64,000 nucleotides of DNA from NCBI RefSeq assembly GCF_000004195.4, contig NC_030678.2:57753378-57817377 (forward strand), written 5' to 3'. Shown here piece by piece: positions 25,434 to 38,149 of the stretch. Each line of letters opens with the position of its first letter. Position 1 is the first letter of the stretch. The position numbers and the translations under genes are program-made. The stretch comes from Xenopus tropicalis. Lineage: Eukaryota; Chordata; Amphibia; Anura; Pipidae. The notes under the pieces are model-generated. The model did not search any database and was not told the origin of the DNA. It saw only the letters and a list, made by a program, of their open reading frames with translations.

Positions 25434-26350
25434 TTGAACAAGCCAATGAAATTCTGGGAAAATATAGTTGGGACAGATGAGACCAAAATTAAACTCTTTG
25501 GATGTAATTGCACACAACATGTTTGGAGGAGAAATTGCACTGCACATCACCCCAAAAACACCATACCAACAGTAAAGTTTGGAGCTGGAAACATCATGGT
25601 GTGGGGCTGTGTTTTAGCATATGGTACTCGCAGACTTTATATAAGGCTAATGCCAGACGAGGCGTAGGGCGGATATTTTCGGCAAGGGTTTTTGCCTACG
25701 CCTCCTACTTGTGCCTGCACCCAAATGAATAGAATGCACTCAGGTGCAGGCACATGTAGCAGAAATACGCATAAACACCCAAGACTTTCAAACTCTTGCG
25801 TTTTTATGCGCATATAGGTTACATGTGCCTGCACCCGAGCGTATCTCATTAATTCGGGTGAAGGCACATGTAGGAGGCGTAGGGCGGAATTTTCAGCAAG
25901 CGATTTTCCGCTTGCCAAAAATATCTGCCCTGCGCCTCGTCTGGCATTAGCCTAATTGAAGGAAATATGAAGGTAGAAATGTACTGGGACATTCTTGATA
26001 AGAATATGCTGCCATCTACCAGAATGCTGAAGATGAAAAGAGGGTGGACATTTCAGCAAAACAATGATGTTAAACACACAACAAAATAAAGTCTCAATTG
26101 GTTTCATACAGAAAATAAAGCTGCTAGAATGGCCTAGTCAGTCACCTGACTTGAATTTAATTGAAAATCTATGGAAAGAACTGAAGATCAGTGTTCATAG
26201 AAGAGGCCCCCGGAACCTGCAAGATTTAAAGACAGTTTGTGTGGAAGAATGGGTCAAAATCCCACCCGAGCAATGCATGTGACTAGTTTCTCCGTACATG
26301 AGGCGCCTTGAAGCTGTCATTACCAACAATGGCTTTTCTACCAAGTATTA
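25434..26350 (+). pseudogene. Tc1 transposase remnant (DDE part)
   Basis: Recognisable pieces are GTDETKIKLFG, TIPTVKFGAGNIMVWGC (25434-25640) and, after the [24 protein letters not shown] (26064-26282) to a terminal NNGFSTKY. The N-terminal half (about 25200-25430) is only faintly readable. The conserved Trp before TDET is Gly, DNDPKH has become NNDVKH, and several stops are present. Confidence 0.8.
25645..25952. mobile_element. Harbinger-like fold-back MITE, GGCTGATGCC family
   Basis: Ends GGCTAATGCCAGACGAGGCG and the inverse, TAA on both sides (25642-25644, 25953-25955). The centre also folds (GTGCCTGCACCC copies). It interrupts the Tc1 transposase. Relatives are at 36779-37085, 47834-48099 and 48230-48503. 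Confidence 0.8.
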
Positions 26351-26561
26351 AATACATTTCAGTAAGTGTTTTCAATACTTATTCCCTGTGTCATTCCACT
26401 TTACTACACATATTTATGGGCTTATTTGTTTTAATTTCTTTATATGTGTGGATTACTTGGGTTGTTACCGACATCTGGTGTAAATTTCATGTCAATATCC
26501 CCATTAGAACTATATCTACTGAGAAAAACGTTGATGTGTTCAATACTTATTTTCCCCGCTG

Positions 26562-28576
26562 TATATATACAGAATGTATTGGTCCAATCCTCATCATCAT
26601 TTATATAACACATGCAAGTTACTCAGCACACTCCCTTAACAAACAGGAGTCTTTCAATAATTTAACAAAGCAGGATTACAGAATAATAATCAGATGGCCC
26701 TACACACAAGAGTTTACAATCTAAATGTACATACAGAACTGCATATACAAGAAAAACTACATAAACAAAAATATACCTACATACATATACACTCATATAA
26801 ACCCCACAAATAATCCCGGATCTGTGTCTTACTTATTAATACAATCCCCAGAACCAATGCTGTTTTGCTGTGTAGTTAAGTATGTCAAGGCGACCCATAT
26901 TGCTTCATTGCTGACTTGAGAATTTACTGTCAAAAGCATACTGCCACATGGCAACACTGCAAACTCATTAATGAAAAGATGTGCAATACAGAATGAAGTT
27001 CAAATGCTGACCTAAGTGCAGTGATAATTGGTGTGCTTTGGCTGTAATTAAAATTCTGACTGCTGTAATTGAAGAGTGGCCAACAGCTGAAGTGCATTAG
27101 GCATATTGCTGAACATGCAACAGCTTTCTCTATGATATGGAATGATGTGGAATCTAAGGTGTCAACAATGCACTTGGCTGAAATTAATAGAGTAAATAGT
27201 CCAGCTAGAGTTGTACTTAATTTAGGAAACGTTACCAGATAACATACTGGTTATGGTGCTTTACACATATGTATTGAAGCTGTCAAGTAGCAGGATTACC
27301 ACAGTACAACATATATCCAAAGTTATAGAGCAGAAAATACAGAATGTAGAGTTGGTCCTTCCATGTCTGTAATCATCAGAGTGACTATTAAATTATAGCT
27401 CTATATGAAAGTGAAAAAACAAACAAGATGCTTCCTAAAATTTGTGTTAATAATAAAAATAATTTTATTTAGTTACAATTAAGAAAATGTGTTTGCATAT
27501 TATGAAAGCTAAAATCTATCAGGTAGAAACAAATAATATTGATATTATTGCTCCAATGTAAATTTTGCATAGGGCTGCTTTTGAAGTGACACAGTTCAAG
27601 GGACAATGCACCAGGTATTGTATTGTAAGTTTTTTGTTTTTTTTAATGACATTTTAAAAAATGGCTCCTGTGACATACCCTTTATGTGCTGGGGTTAAAT
27701 AAATGACTCCTAATGGAGTTTTTTTCTTGACCCAGCAACCCATCCTCACACAGTTCCCTAAACAGTCCACTGGGAATCCCCTAATTCACTCTTAGTTGTG
27801 GTTAGACAACAGCACACAAGTCACTGGTTAGGCATTCTTACTTCATTCTTACTAGTTGTCAACTGCCTTCATCAGCACATACAGCATATTTTCCTGTCAT
27901 GTGTGTTGCTGCTGCCTGCATATGGTTATGCTGAAAACCTCCTTCAGTTCTGAGTACTGAATTCTTATTTCCTTTTCTTATTTTTGCAACAGTCCTGTGT
28001 TTCAAATTGCTAAGTAACAACCAACACACCCAGTTAATAATAAATTACTACAGTAAATGCATTGTACAGTAGGAGGTTTATATCCAGTAAAATGTGCCTA
28101 AAAATTAATGGTGGACTACGCTTTTCAATTTCAGACTGTAAGGCACAATTTTATTAACGTTTGAGTTGCAATTTTGCAAGAAAAACCTAAAATTTAATTG
28201 GATTTAAGTATAAAGATTTTTGCACAAAAAATACACTCATGAATAAACTTGATTTTTCCTTGGAACTGTGAACTTCAAAAAACAAAACTGTGATCAAGAT
28301 TGCATGGATCATGGCAAAATAGTTCCTCTTAGCTTTTATTTTACTTGAGTCCCATCCACTGTTCAGTCACAAGTAAGAGAGGCTTTTATAAAACAGGATA
28401 ACACTGACCAGAGAAAGATCATAATCGCTTCTCCGTTAGGGTGATGGCACATGTTAAGAAAATGCTTTCCTACCAGCAATAATGCACTTAGGTCTACACT
28501 GGGAGTGAAAATAAGCCCTAGCATTCCACAGAGACCCAAACAGCCAACCGCCAGCACATTAAAAAGTGGTCTATAG
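26562..28576. other. Unassigned intron-like DNA
   Basis: About 2 kb in which I see no gene and no repeat boundary. Short A/T-rich runs only. Confidence 0.4.
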
Positions 28577-28875
28577 CAGGGGTCCCCAACCACCGGGCCG
28601 CGGACCGGTGCTGGGCCGTGGACTGACTGGCACTGGGCCGCCACCGTTCCCCTGGAGCATAATAAGTCGTACCCAGAGAGGCACAAATTCAACAAACATC
28701 GCATTTAAGGCGCGAACGAACGTGCCGTAAGCAATATTGCACAAACGAACACAATGTGTGCAATGCGCAAATGCATGTAAGACCGCGCCTGGAATTCGCG
28801 CTCCCCACCCTGGTCCGTGGAAAAATTTTTCTCCTTGCAACTGGTCCTTGGAGAAATAAAGGTTGGGGACCCCTG
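28577..28875. mobile_element. hAT (Charlie-like) MITE with perfect duplication
   Basis: 299 bp with ends CAGGGGTCCCCAACC and inverse, GC-rich subterminal part, flanked by GTCTATAG on both sides (28569-28576 and 28876-28883). This end sequence is also familiar from other vertebrates' hAT MITEs. Confidence 0.9.
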
Positions 28876-28883
28876 GTCTATAG

Positions 28884-29748
28884 CACCATACAGCAGGTCC
28901 CAGATCCCACAAATTGTCTGTGTATGTTTAGGCATCATAGTCACAAGGTATATCTGAAAATCACATACACTTAAAGGGTACCAGAGTAGTCATATATATA
29001 TGTATATATTGTATAGACACTTCTATTTTTGTTTATTTTTATGCTCCAGCAATAACACTATATGAAAAAATATTTTTGTATTTATTTTTTTATATTTAAG
29101 TAAGACCAATAGGTAAAAACTTTCAGTCTACTATTTTATTGACTTAAGCTTGAAACCTTGTCTAGGCTGTTAATAAGAAGCATGCATTTTTATTTGCTGT
29201 TGTATTTTCAAAGGAAAGCCTTTCCAACATTAGATTTTTTAGCAACTACACTGAAACCTAATGAGCAAATAAAAGAAAACACTGAATTATTAACAATTTG
29301 GTATAAATTAGAAATATTTAATTATTTATTGTTTATTTTTAAAGCTAATCCTGTTAACACGGGGTACTTAAGAGCAGTGGTAATCAGTGACATTTTAATA
29401 AATGGGCAAAAGGATCATTTTGCCCAGGGTCAAACAGAAGAGGGGACCCACCAGCAGACATTTCATGTGATGTAACTTTTGACAGAAATATTCCACAGAG
29501 ATGGCAGACCCCTCATTTAAACTCTACAAGTGGATGTTTTAATTTCTTTGATTTCTTTCTCGTGGTGTCCCAGTACTGTCATTTATCTGTTCCTATAGCT
29601 CTTTAGGACATCTTGGGATCATGTCTTCTTCATTAAGCACAGACCATTTCATGCGCTTGCAGGTATTTCTGTCAATTTCTTGGGGCTCTCTCCAGAAAGA
29701 AATATATTTGTAGGGTGGCGGGAAAAAAATTTCCTGGTTGTTAAAAAG

Positions 29749-29779
<31 letters not shown>

Positions 29780-29978
29780 CGCCCAAAATGACTGTATGGT
29801 TCTGCAAATACCAAATGCAGTACTATCTCTACTACATTGTAAAAGGCAGGGCCCAGAAGAGAGCTAGACAGTGGAGAAAAACTGTTGTGCCTGAGTAGAA
29901 CACTAGGCAGAGGAGGGCCCGCCAATAAAATCTTTGCCCTGGGCCCTCTGGTACCTTTAATGGTGAAATGTAAACTTT
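28884..29978. other. Unassigned DNA with a TA microsatellite
   Basis: (TA)n at about 29751-29779. The rest, including 29820-29960 with GGGCCC motifs, gave no clear element boundary. Confidence 0.4.
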
Positions 29979-30512
29979 GTTACATAGGGTTGAAAAAAGA
30001 CCATAGTCCATCAAGTTCAACCCATCCAAGTAAACCCAGCACACACAACCTAAACTTACCAATCTATACACTCACATACATAAACTATATATACAACCAC
30101 TAATACTACTAATACTAAATGTAGATATTAGTATCACAATAGCCTTCAATATTCTGCTTGTTCAAAAACTTATCCAGGCCCCTCTTAAAGGCACTGACAG
30201 AATCTGCCATTACCACATCTCTAGGAAGGGCATTCCACAACCTCACTGCCCTCACCGTGAAAAACCATCTAACCTGCTTCAAATGGAAGCTCCGTTCCTC
30301 TAATCTAAAGGGGTGGCCTCTGGTGCGTTGATCGTTTTTATGGGAAAAAAGAACAACCCCTATCTGCCCATATTCCCCTCTAATGTACTTGTACAGAGTA
30401 ATCATGTCCACTCGCAAGCGGCTCTTTCCCAGAGAAAACAACCCCAACCTCGACAGTCTAACCTCATAGCTTAAATCTTCCATCCCCTTTACCAGTTTAG
30501 TTGCACGTCATT
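29979..30512 (-). mobile_element. CR1-type LINE 3' fragment
   Basis: Reverse-oriented copy of the 14028-14609 element. The 3' tail reads from GTTACATAGGGTTG at 29979. The coding part is 30115-30483 on the minus strand (EVRLSRLGLFSLGKSRLRVD, then [14 protein letters not shown]). 5'-truncated near 30512. Confidence 0.8.
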
Positions 30513-30587
30513 TATATCCCTATCCCAATTTCATAATACTATATTACAGACGTTTGTTATTCCATACAGAACTTAACATATCCTTTC

Positions 30588-31270
30588 AGATATGAAAAAA
30601 ATGATTGACAAATGTATTGACACCATTAAATTAATATTAGGTAGCACTCCCTTTGGAAGGAATAACTGAAATCAAGTGAATCAGTTTTTTACATTCCTTT
30701 ATTGATGAGTTTTCATTTGCAAAATGTTACATTTCTCCTGCATATCTTCTATAAACTACAGTTTTCAGATCCCTGCACAAGAGTTTAATGGGATTTTAAT
30801 CTAGACTCATTGCTGCCCACTTCAGAACAGTCTTGTTTTTTCTAAGTGTGTTTTGGAACTTTGTTCTGATGTCAGACACATGATCTGCAACAGAAACATA
30901 GACATTGGGTACAATATCTCTCTCTAAAATGTCTTGGAAATCGCCTAAATTCATGATGCCATGCACAAAGTCAATGCACCCAGTTCAAGGGGCAGCAAAA
31001 TAACCATAAAACCTTCTCCATGTTTGATTCTAGGGATTTTGTTCTTTTCTTTTATGCCTTTATTTTTTTTCCTGTAATCATATAGATGTGCTTCATGAAA
31101 AAGCTCATCTCATTTGCCCATTGGAAATTCTCCCTGAAGCATTTTGACTTCATCACACAATCTCTGAGGAATGCTAGTCTGGCGCTCTTATGTTTCTCTG
31201 TGAGCATTGGGATCTTCCTGTGTCTTCTACCATAGAGCAAAACTTTCTTACACATTTGTCTCACCTTTTA
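30588..31270 (-). mobile_element. Heavily decayed Tc1-like remnant
   Basis: On the minus strand, fragments resembling a Tc1 transposase can be read: EKHKSARLAFLRDC near 31150, a DIRTKFQNTLRKNK stretch near 30850, and a degenerate LKWAAMSLD-NPIKLLCRDL in place of the usual [12 protein letters not shown] motif near 30800. Many stops and frameshifts; ends not defined. Confidence 0.5.
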
Positions 31271-33111
31271 CAGAGTTAAATGCTTTTCTTTCTTTTCTCT
31301 TTGTTCATCGTGGTACAAAAAGACACAATAGAGCACATATACATTTTGAAGTGCAGCAAGCAAAGTGCAATCTCAAGCGCAATCATCATGTTTTTTACCA
31401 CCACAATGCAGTGTTTTTTTCCCAGAATTCCTGTGTCATTGTGCTCCCAAAGGGGCAATGATTTTGGTTCAATTGTGTTCCACCTACCCCAATTGCATCC
31501 AGTTAGGCAAAATTAATGCAACTGCACATCGCTTTGTCAAAAATTGGCTGCAGTAAAAATTAGCTGTGCCAAATCTTTTCATTTTTTTTTTTTAAAGTCT
31601 GCCTGGTTTCATTTCTGTGGCAAATAAAGCAGGGAACTGAGGGAATACTGGACCTACCACCTGGTCCAGAGATGGCAGTAGCTCCAGGATTCTCCTTAAT
31701 AGTGCTCAGTTCAGAACTCAAGGCAGGGAGGACTGAATGGCAACAAGCACAATTATATGAAAGTGCAAGGAGCACATTTTGTTGCAAGTAACTTCAAAAT
31801 GGTTAAAGTTGTTTTACACCCAACTGAGGGGGAATGCAGTCAATTCAAAGTAGCTGAATGTGTGTTTGTATTTCAGGCACCTGCAACTCATTACAGGGAA
31901 CTTTACTTACAAATGAAAGGAGATGCACTTGCTTGAAATCCAAATAATTCTCACAACTTGCAAAATGCGTCACTAATTTTGTTTAGTCCATTTAAGGATT
32001 TCTGTGTAGAATAAGAGAAGATTTAGTAATCATTTCCAAATGAATAAAACCACTTAGCACGCCTGTGATAATCTGCCAATTAAGAAATAAACAAAAAAGC
32101 CACTTTTTTTCACTGACCCATCCTGCCCAAATACACAGGTGTTTTTCTGTAGCTATATATGGATTATGTTTTAGGAAAGCTATAACAATTCACAACAAAC
32201 TAATTTGTGCAGTCTTTTATTAGAATTGGATGTTGACTTTAACTGTTTTTATTGATCACTCTGCAGTTCTATTTCTAGTCCATGTGGTTTGCCTTAAAGG
32301 GAGTAACAAAAAGGGTATGCACAGGTATAGTTGTTAACTGGCCGGTATTATGCTTTATAACAATATTATTAATTGGGCTGAAAAGTAATAGATATAGGAA
32401 GGCCTGAGGAATTAAGGTTCATATCAGTCCTATTCGGCCAACTAATTTGGTGGTCATGTCTGGCAAAGAGCCATGTGGTTTTTGGTCTAGTTAAGCAATC
32501 AAATGCTTCTTTGTATGGCCAGGTTTAGAAGGCCACCCTTTTCTCATTGCCCCTGTTACTTACAGTTATTTGTTTCTGATTTAAACTGATTAACTTTCAC
32601 ATGGATGAATGGTTTCACTTTGATGGTGTTTTAATAAGGCCTACATTGGCATATCTACCACGATAAAAAGTTGTGTCTGAATGCCAATATCCCAAAATGG
32701 ATAACAAGTGACTTGTGAAAAATGGCTTTAATACTACCAAAATCAAGGAATTATCTCAGGCTGGCATTGGGCAAAAATCCTCTGCATGAATCATTTAAAA
32801 ACTCAGCAGTATTTTATTAACCAGCAACAAGAGCGATCCATAGCACAGATACCACTCTCTGCATTCTAGATTACAAACTAAATGATATAATAAACGATAA
32901 AATGTACAACATGAACAGCAGAGCACTTAGTTCAGAGAGATCCAAGAAGAAACAGAACCAATATAGGTGGCTTGCTGCAAACCTTACAGGGAAGCACCAG
33001 GCATAAATTAGCTGCAGGCATCACTTACAGCAAAAAAATACCTTAAAATGGATCATAAATGAATTCAGCATATTTTATATATATAGCTAAATAAAAATGA
33101 ATTATGCTGTA
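31271..33111. other. Unassigned intron-like DNA
   Basis: No recognised feature. Contains a T-run at 31583-31594 and ordinary AT-rich sequence. Confidence 0.4.
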
Positions 33112-33633
33112 AGATGTAAAAAAAACAAAGCACCCCCAGTGATTGTAATTGCTTACCTTACACAGCGATCCTCTTCCTTCTTTGTCTTCTGGCCGCTTGC
33201 GCATGCACAGCAGATTGAAAAGCTGAACTTTAACACTGCACTGGGATCACAAAGAAACAAAACAGGCGAAAGAGGATCGCTCGTTTACAGCTACCCTGGG
33301 ATGGTGCGGTTTTCTCCCAACAGGGGCACAAACCCGAGGTATAAGATAAGCAATTACAATTACGGGAGGTGGGGGGTGCCTAACACTTTGGCAAACCCTA
33401 GTGATTTTACCTTTCCTTCTCCTTTAGTGGAGAAGGAAAGGCTAAGTCACTTGGGGGTACCAAAATGTTAGGCACCTCCAAGTGACTTAAATCGCCTACC
33501 TTTTACCCCGTGCTGGTGCCCCTGTTAGGAAAGAACAGCACCAGCCCGGGGTAGCAGCAATCACTTCCTCCTTCCTGTTCACTTCTTAACATTTTGGCAC
33601 CCCCAAGTGACTTAGCCTTTCCTTCTCCTTTAA
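33112..33633. mobile_element. Two adjoining T2-type MITE copies
   Basis: 33112-33426 and 33427-33633 both belong to the GGAGAAGGAAAGGCTAAG family seen at 22582. The right copy ends CTCCTTTAA; the junction between the two has lost the TTAA (CTCCTTTAGTGGAGAAGG). The left edge is eroded. Confidence 0.6.
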
Positions 33634-34127
33634 GGCTTGAGGAGGCTCCCCAAATCAGCCTGACATCTTCAAAAAAATAAAAGTAAATAAAAACAAAAAA
33701 CTGTAAGGTGGATTTAGGAGTAATTGTAACTACTAAAGTACATACTTTGCTTCCTTGTGAGTTGCGCGTACACAAAGAAAGAAATATGCTTGCGAAAGCT
33801 ACACAGTGGTTGATGTCTTTAGGTCATGTATGTCTCAACGGGATTGGCTCTAAGCATAAGGCCTGTACCTTGATTTACTAGTGGGGCTATGCTGAACTCT
33901 ACCCCACCCCAAATACCAGGATATAAAGAGAGACCCAGCCTCTACAGAACAAAGCTAATAAAAATAAAAGGGGGAGCTTCAGGGCAAGTTAAATGTTATA
34001 AAGTAGTAATATAATATATTAATGCAGATAAACCAGTGTAGATCCCACAGTCCAGGTAACAAAATACAAATTCCAAAAGGAGGGGAAACCAATACATAAT
34101 ATATTGTCACAGTCTCTAGCAATCAGG

Positions 34128-34325
34128 TAGAAACAATAGGAATTCTACCCCGATCTGAAGATTCAGCCCTAAACACAGCTTTTGTTCAGGCGCCGTTCAA
34201 AATCTTTTGACCCACCCTTTGACGAGACAACCAATATCCAAGGCATTTGTTGATATTGGTCGATCGTCGATCCACCACACATGCATCAAATATTGCATAA
34301 AACGATAATATATGTATGGGCAGCT
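34128..34325. mobile_element. Truncated Harbinger-like MITE, AGGTGGCC family
   Basis: Shares GTAGAAACAATAGGA, the AGGCGCC segment and the right end GTATGGGCAGCT before TAA with the copy at 17389-17699. The left end is missing. Confidence 0.6.
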
Positions 34326-34433
34326 TAATACATTCACATAAATGTATTAAGTGATAAAACTACAGTTACACGATTGTAGTGACAAACTAGCTCATCAGAA
34401 ATCAATGCAGTAGTTCCCAACACATTTCATTTA

Positions 34434-34647
34434 GGGCTCTGGCACACGAGGGAGTTTAGTCGCCCGCGACAAATCTCCCTTGGTGCGGGCGTCTAATCTC
34501 CCCGATATGACATCCCACCGGCGAAAATGTAAATCGCCGGTGGGATGGCATACGCGGCGGCGCGATTTGCGATCGCGTCACCGCGTATACCATCACACCG
34601 GCGATTTACATTTTCGCGGGTGACTAATTTCCCGTGTACCAGAGCCC
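34434..34647. mobile_element. Harbinger-like fold-back MITE, GGGCTCTGG family
   Basis: 214 bp, ends GGGCTCTGGCACACGAGGG and inverse of CCCGTGTACCAGAGCCC, with TTA on each side (34431-34433, 34648-34650). The interior is CpG-rich and folds around CCGGCGAAAATGTAAATCGC and its inverse. Confidence 0.8.
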
Positions 34648-34775
34648 TTATGCAGTAATTAACCCTTCAACCTGCAAGTCCATTAGTTGTAACTTTTAAA
34701 TCAGCCCCTGTATGGCTACTTTTATCCTACCCAAACAAAAAAAAAAAACACTCTCCGCCTATGATTACTCATTTG

Positions 34776-35045
34776 GACCTTTTATCCAGAATTCTCAGGA
34801 CCTTGGGTTTTCCAGATAGGGGGTCTTTCCATATTTTGGATCACCATACCTTAAGACTTCTAAAATAATTTAACATGAAATAAACTCAATAGGATTGTTT
34901 TGCCTCCAGTAAGGATTAATTATATCTTAGCTTGGATCAAGTGCTGGGTACTGTTTTATAATTATAGAGGAAAAGAAAATGATTTTTAAAAATGTGAATG
35001 ATTTCAGTCTATGGCAGATGGCCTTCCCTTAATTCAGAGCTTTCA
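34776..35045 (+). mobile_element. Degenerate CAGGTATRGGA MITE copy
   Basis: Clearly the same family as 12838-13139 (TTATCCAGAATTCTCAGGACC, then ATTGTTTTGCCTCCAGTAAG). The ends are eroded. A T2-like fragment beginning TTAAAGGGGTTGTTTACC follows at about 35136. Confidence 0.65.
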
Positions 35046-35330
35046 GTGCAATTTTAATATATGTTTACAGGACAAATTAATCTCATTAATAATCTAAGGC
35101 CTTTTTGCATAGATTTCTTTGGACACAACAGCCTATTAAAGGGGTTGTTTACCTTTACATTAACTTTTAGTATGATATAGACATTGATATTGTGAGACAA
35201 TTTACAACTGGTCTTCATTTTTAGCGATTTTTTTTTTTTTTTTTTTAACATATTTACCCTTTTTTCAGCAGCTCTACAGATTGGATGTGGTAGCTAGGAT
35301 TCAATTTACAGAGCAATAGTCAGCTACAGG

Positions 35331-36778
35331 CCGTGGCATAAATACACTACAGCAGACCCCATGGCTGTCGGAGAGGATGCTGTATGATAGTCCCTCTCCC
35401 CAGTGCACTAAAGTTTGCTACTCGCCACTCCTTAATGGGTGACCAACCAGGTTGGGGTGGCAGTGTTCACGTGACTGCGTGTGTTCCCTGGACCGCCTTG
35501 AAGATCTTTCTTGCAGGGGGCCCAATCGATAATAGTTAAGCCACTGGTTACTGGAGTGAGTGACCCCTATTTGAAAGCTAGAAAGAATCATGCCTAAAAG
35601 CAAAACATTATTTTATAGAAAAAAAAACAAATCCCGACTAAAAAGTTGGCACAAAAAGGGCATTCTATAAGATACTAACAGTTACTTAAAAGGTGAAGTA
35701 GCCCTTTAGCCTGCTGTTTTACTGTCTATAGAGAATGCAAGCTCTTACTCATATCTACAGTATCAAAATAAAGAATGAAAACATTTCCCATAAACAGGGA
35801 TTATTTTTCCATGTTAGAAGCAAAATTATTTTACACTGACTTCCTCATTGTCTGACAGTTACAGTAAATTTCCCCAAAAGTAGGCACAATATTTTTTTTT
35901 TCTGAAAAGCACCTGCAACAGGCATAAGGAGTTCCGAAAAAAGCAAATGTCTTTAAGACTCATCTTCTATGCCCTTTCACTATTCAACAGAACAGCACCT
36001 GATGGCAAAAACCCACTGCGATCAAACGCTGTTTTCTGTGTACTAAATTAATTTCGATCAACCCCTATGGCTTCTTTGATATTCAGCTCTTAGCATGATA
36101 GTACTGCCACTGAGCGCTGAAGCTGCTTTGAATGTCATCCTAGAACAGCAGGGATTTCAGTGGAATGCAATATTCCTAGCGGAGTTGTTGAAGCTCAGTT
36201 CTGCAATTAAACCAGATAATAACCAATTTGCACAGAATCACTCCTACTTTAGCCTCAGCTTCACATTTTATTAGATCTGTTGTTCTTAGCAATTAACCAA
36301 AGCTATTTTGCTTAGCTGGTGCTCTTCAGCATGAGGATAGTATAGCGTATTTCACTCCCATATAATTATCTTTAATATTTAACAATCCTTTTTAAAAATG
36401 ACCAATTTCTGTACCGTAGGGATAACTAGGGAACACTAACAGGTCAGCAACTGAATGCAGCATTCACAGAAGCATTTTTGCCATGTAATGTGGGTAGGGA
36501 TAATTTTATTAGCAAGAATGCCAATCTTAACCTGGTCAGAAACCTAGGGGAAAGAGGGGGCCACAGCTAATGGAGAATGGCTGGGGCCACAACCTTTTAG
36601 AGAATTTTGGTAGTTGCAGTACAATAAAAGCTGGAGGGCAACAAGTTGGAAGCAACTAAATAAAAAGGAGCAGATGAAGTTGCAGTTCAATATTCTTTTG
36701 CAAAGTGCCCAAAGTGCCATATACAGGATGCCAAGGACTAGACCATTATTATCTGATGTGTTTACTTTTGTGCCCTAA
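35331..36778. other. Unassigned intron-like DNA
   Basis: No gene or element boundary that I could support. Confidence 0.4.
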
Positions 36779-37085
36779 GGCTGATGCCACAAAGGGCTGA
36801 TTCTCAGCCAGCATAAAAACACAGACTGAGAATCAATCCCTACACTGGCATCAGCCTTCTTCTTTGCCTGTACCTGGAACCACTGAATTTGCCCAGGTGC
36901 TGAAAAGCAAACTCTTGCGTATCCTTATATTCACTGCGTTTCCAGTACTGATCACATGTGCCTGCACAAAGGCAAACACAATAGTCCCAGGGGCAGTCAA
37001 AGAAAAAAGCTGACGCCAGCATAGGAGCTGATTCTTGGCCTGTGCTTTTCCGCAGGTCAAGAATCAGCCCCAAATGGCATTAGGC
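36779..37085. mobile_element. Harbinger-like MITE, GGCTGATGCC family
   Basis: Begins GGCTGATGCCACAAAGGGC and ends AAATGGCATTAGGC with TAA on both sides (36776-36778, 37086-37088). Internal GGCTGATTCTCAGCC and repeats of AGAATCA suggest an internally rearranged copy. Confidence 0.65.
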
Positions 37086-38149
37086 TAAGTACCGTAATTT
37101 GTGTGTTATTCCCAAAGTGTATGAAACTAAGTCATGTGTGCACAGGTGTTTATAAAGGCACTGTGCTCCCTCATACATAATCTCTGCATGATTCCATTCC
37201 TGCACTGCATATCACTGTCTCCACACCTAATGTATTTTTATGTTTTAAAACCTTCAGAAGAATAGGTCATAAAGCCCTAATGCTATTCTCAATGAAAGCA
37301 TCTGACAAGTATTACGCATTTTCTCCTCTGTCCACTATGGTGACTGGGACCAGGGTGAATGCCCCATATGCTGTATCCTAATATTGGTCCAGCAGTAACC
37401 TTCATGGAATAAACTATGCATAGAAATGTGGTATTCTCTATTCTTAATTTGATATCTTTAAATTACATACAAAAAAAGGAAGCTGAGCCTAGGCATCTGC
37501 GAATGAACCTGAAACAGTTTCATTGCTTTAATGTTTTTTCCAATTCATTTCCAGTTACACACAGCTTTATAAATCTTCCATTATATTGTCACTTTAGCCT
37601 GTTAAAGTCTAAGTGCCAATTCCATGCTCCCCTTTCCATAATCTCGAGCAGTCCCCAGTGGTTAGTACACAATACATGGTCACACATGATTGAGCGCAAT
37701 CTGTGACCATTCACAGCGGCACTGGTTTAAAAGAGGGTAGAAATAAAATCAGAAACTGAATGGGCTGCTTAAATTAGAATTCTTAATTTGAATGTAGCAG
37801 CTTAGGAAAGATATGTACATTCACATACTGGCTGAGGCCATGTTAAAAGTATAGAACCCATACAAATAAAGCAACAAAGGGATATTTTTAGGATGCATAT
37901 TTTAAAGTAAACATCTGGCACAAGAGATTTTTATAGTGTTAGTAATTGTACAAAAATGCTTTATGCAGTTGTGGCTAAGCTAACCCTAAACAAGTTTTAT
38001 TCAATTTTAGAGAAAAACTAATCAGTAACAGCAGGAAATGCTATTCCAAATGAAATATATATATAAAAATGAGGTACATATAAAATGGGGTATATGGTGC
38101 CTTACCAAGCCACTGTCAGATTCAAAAAGCAGCTTTCCTGCATGATGTG

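Larger units (their letters stand above)
24907..26561 (+). mobile_element. Second Tc1-like transposon, decayed and split
   Basis: Ends CAGCAGGGAAAATAAG and inverted CTTATTTTCCCCGCTG with TA flanks; the inverted repeats extend about 130 bp. 1655 bp in total including a 308-bp Harbinger-like MITE at 25645-25952. It belongs to a different Tc1 family from the element at 19046. Confidence 0.88.
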
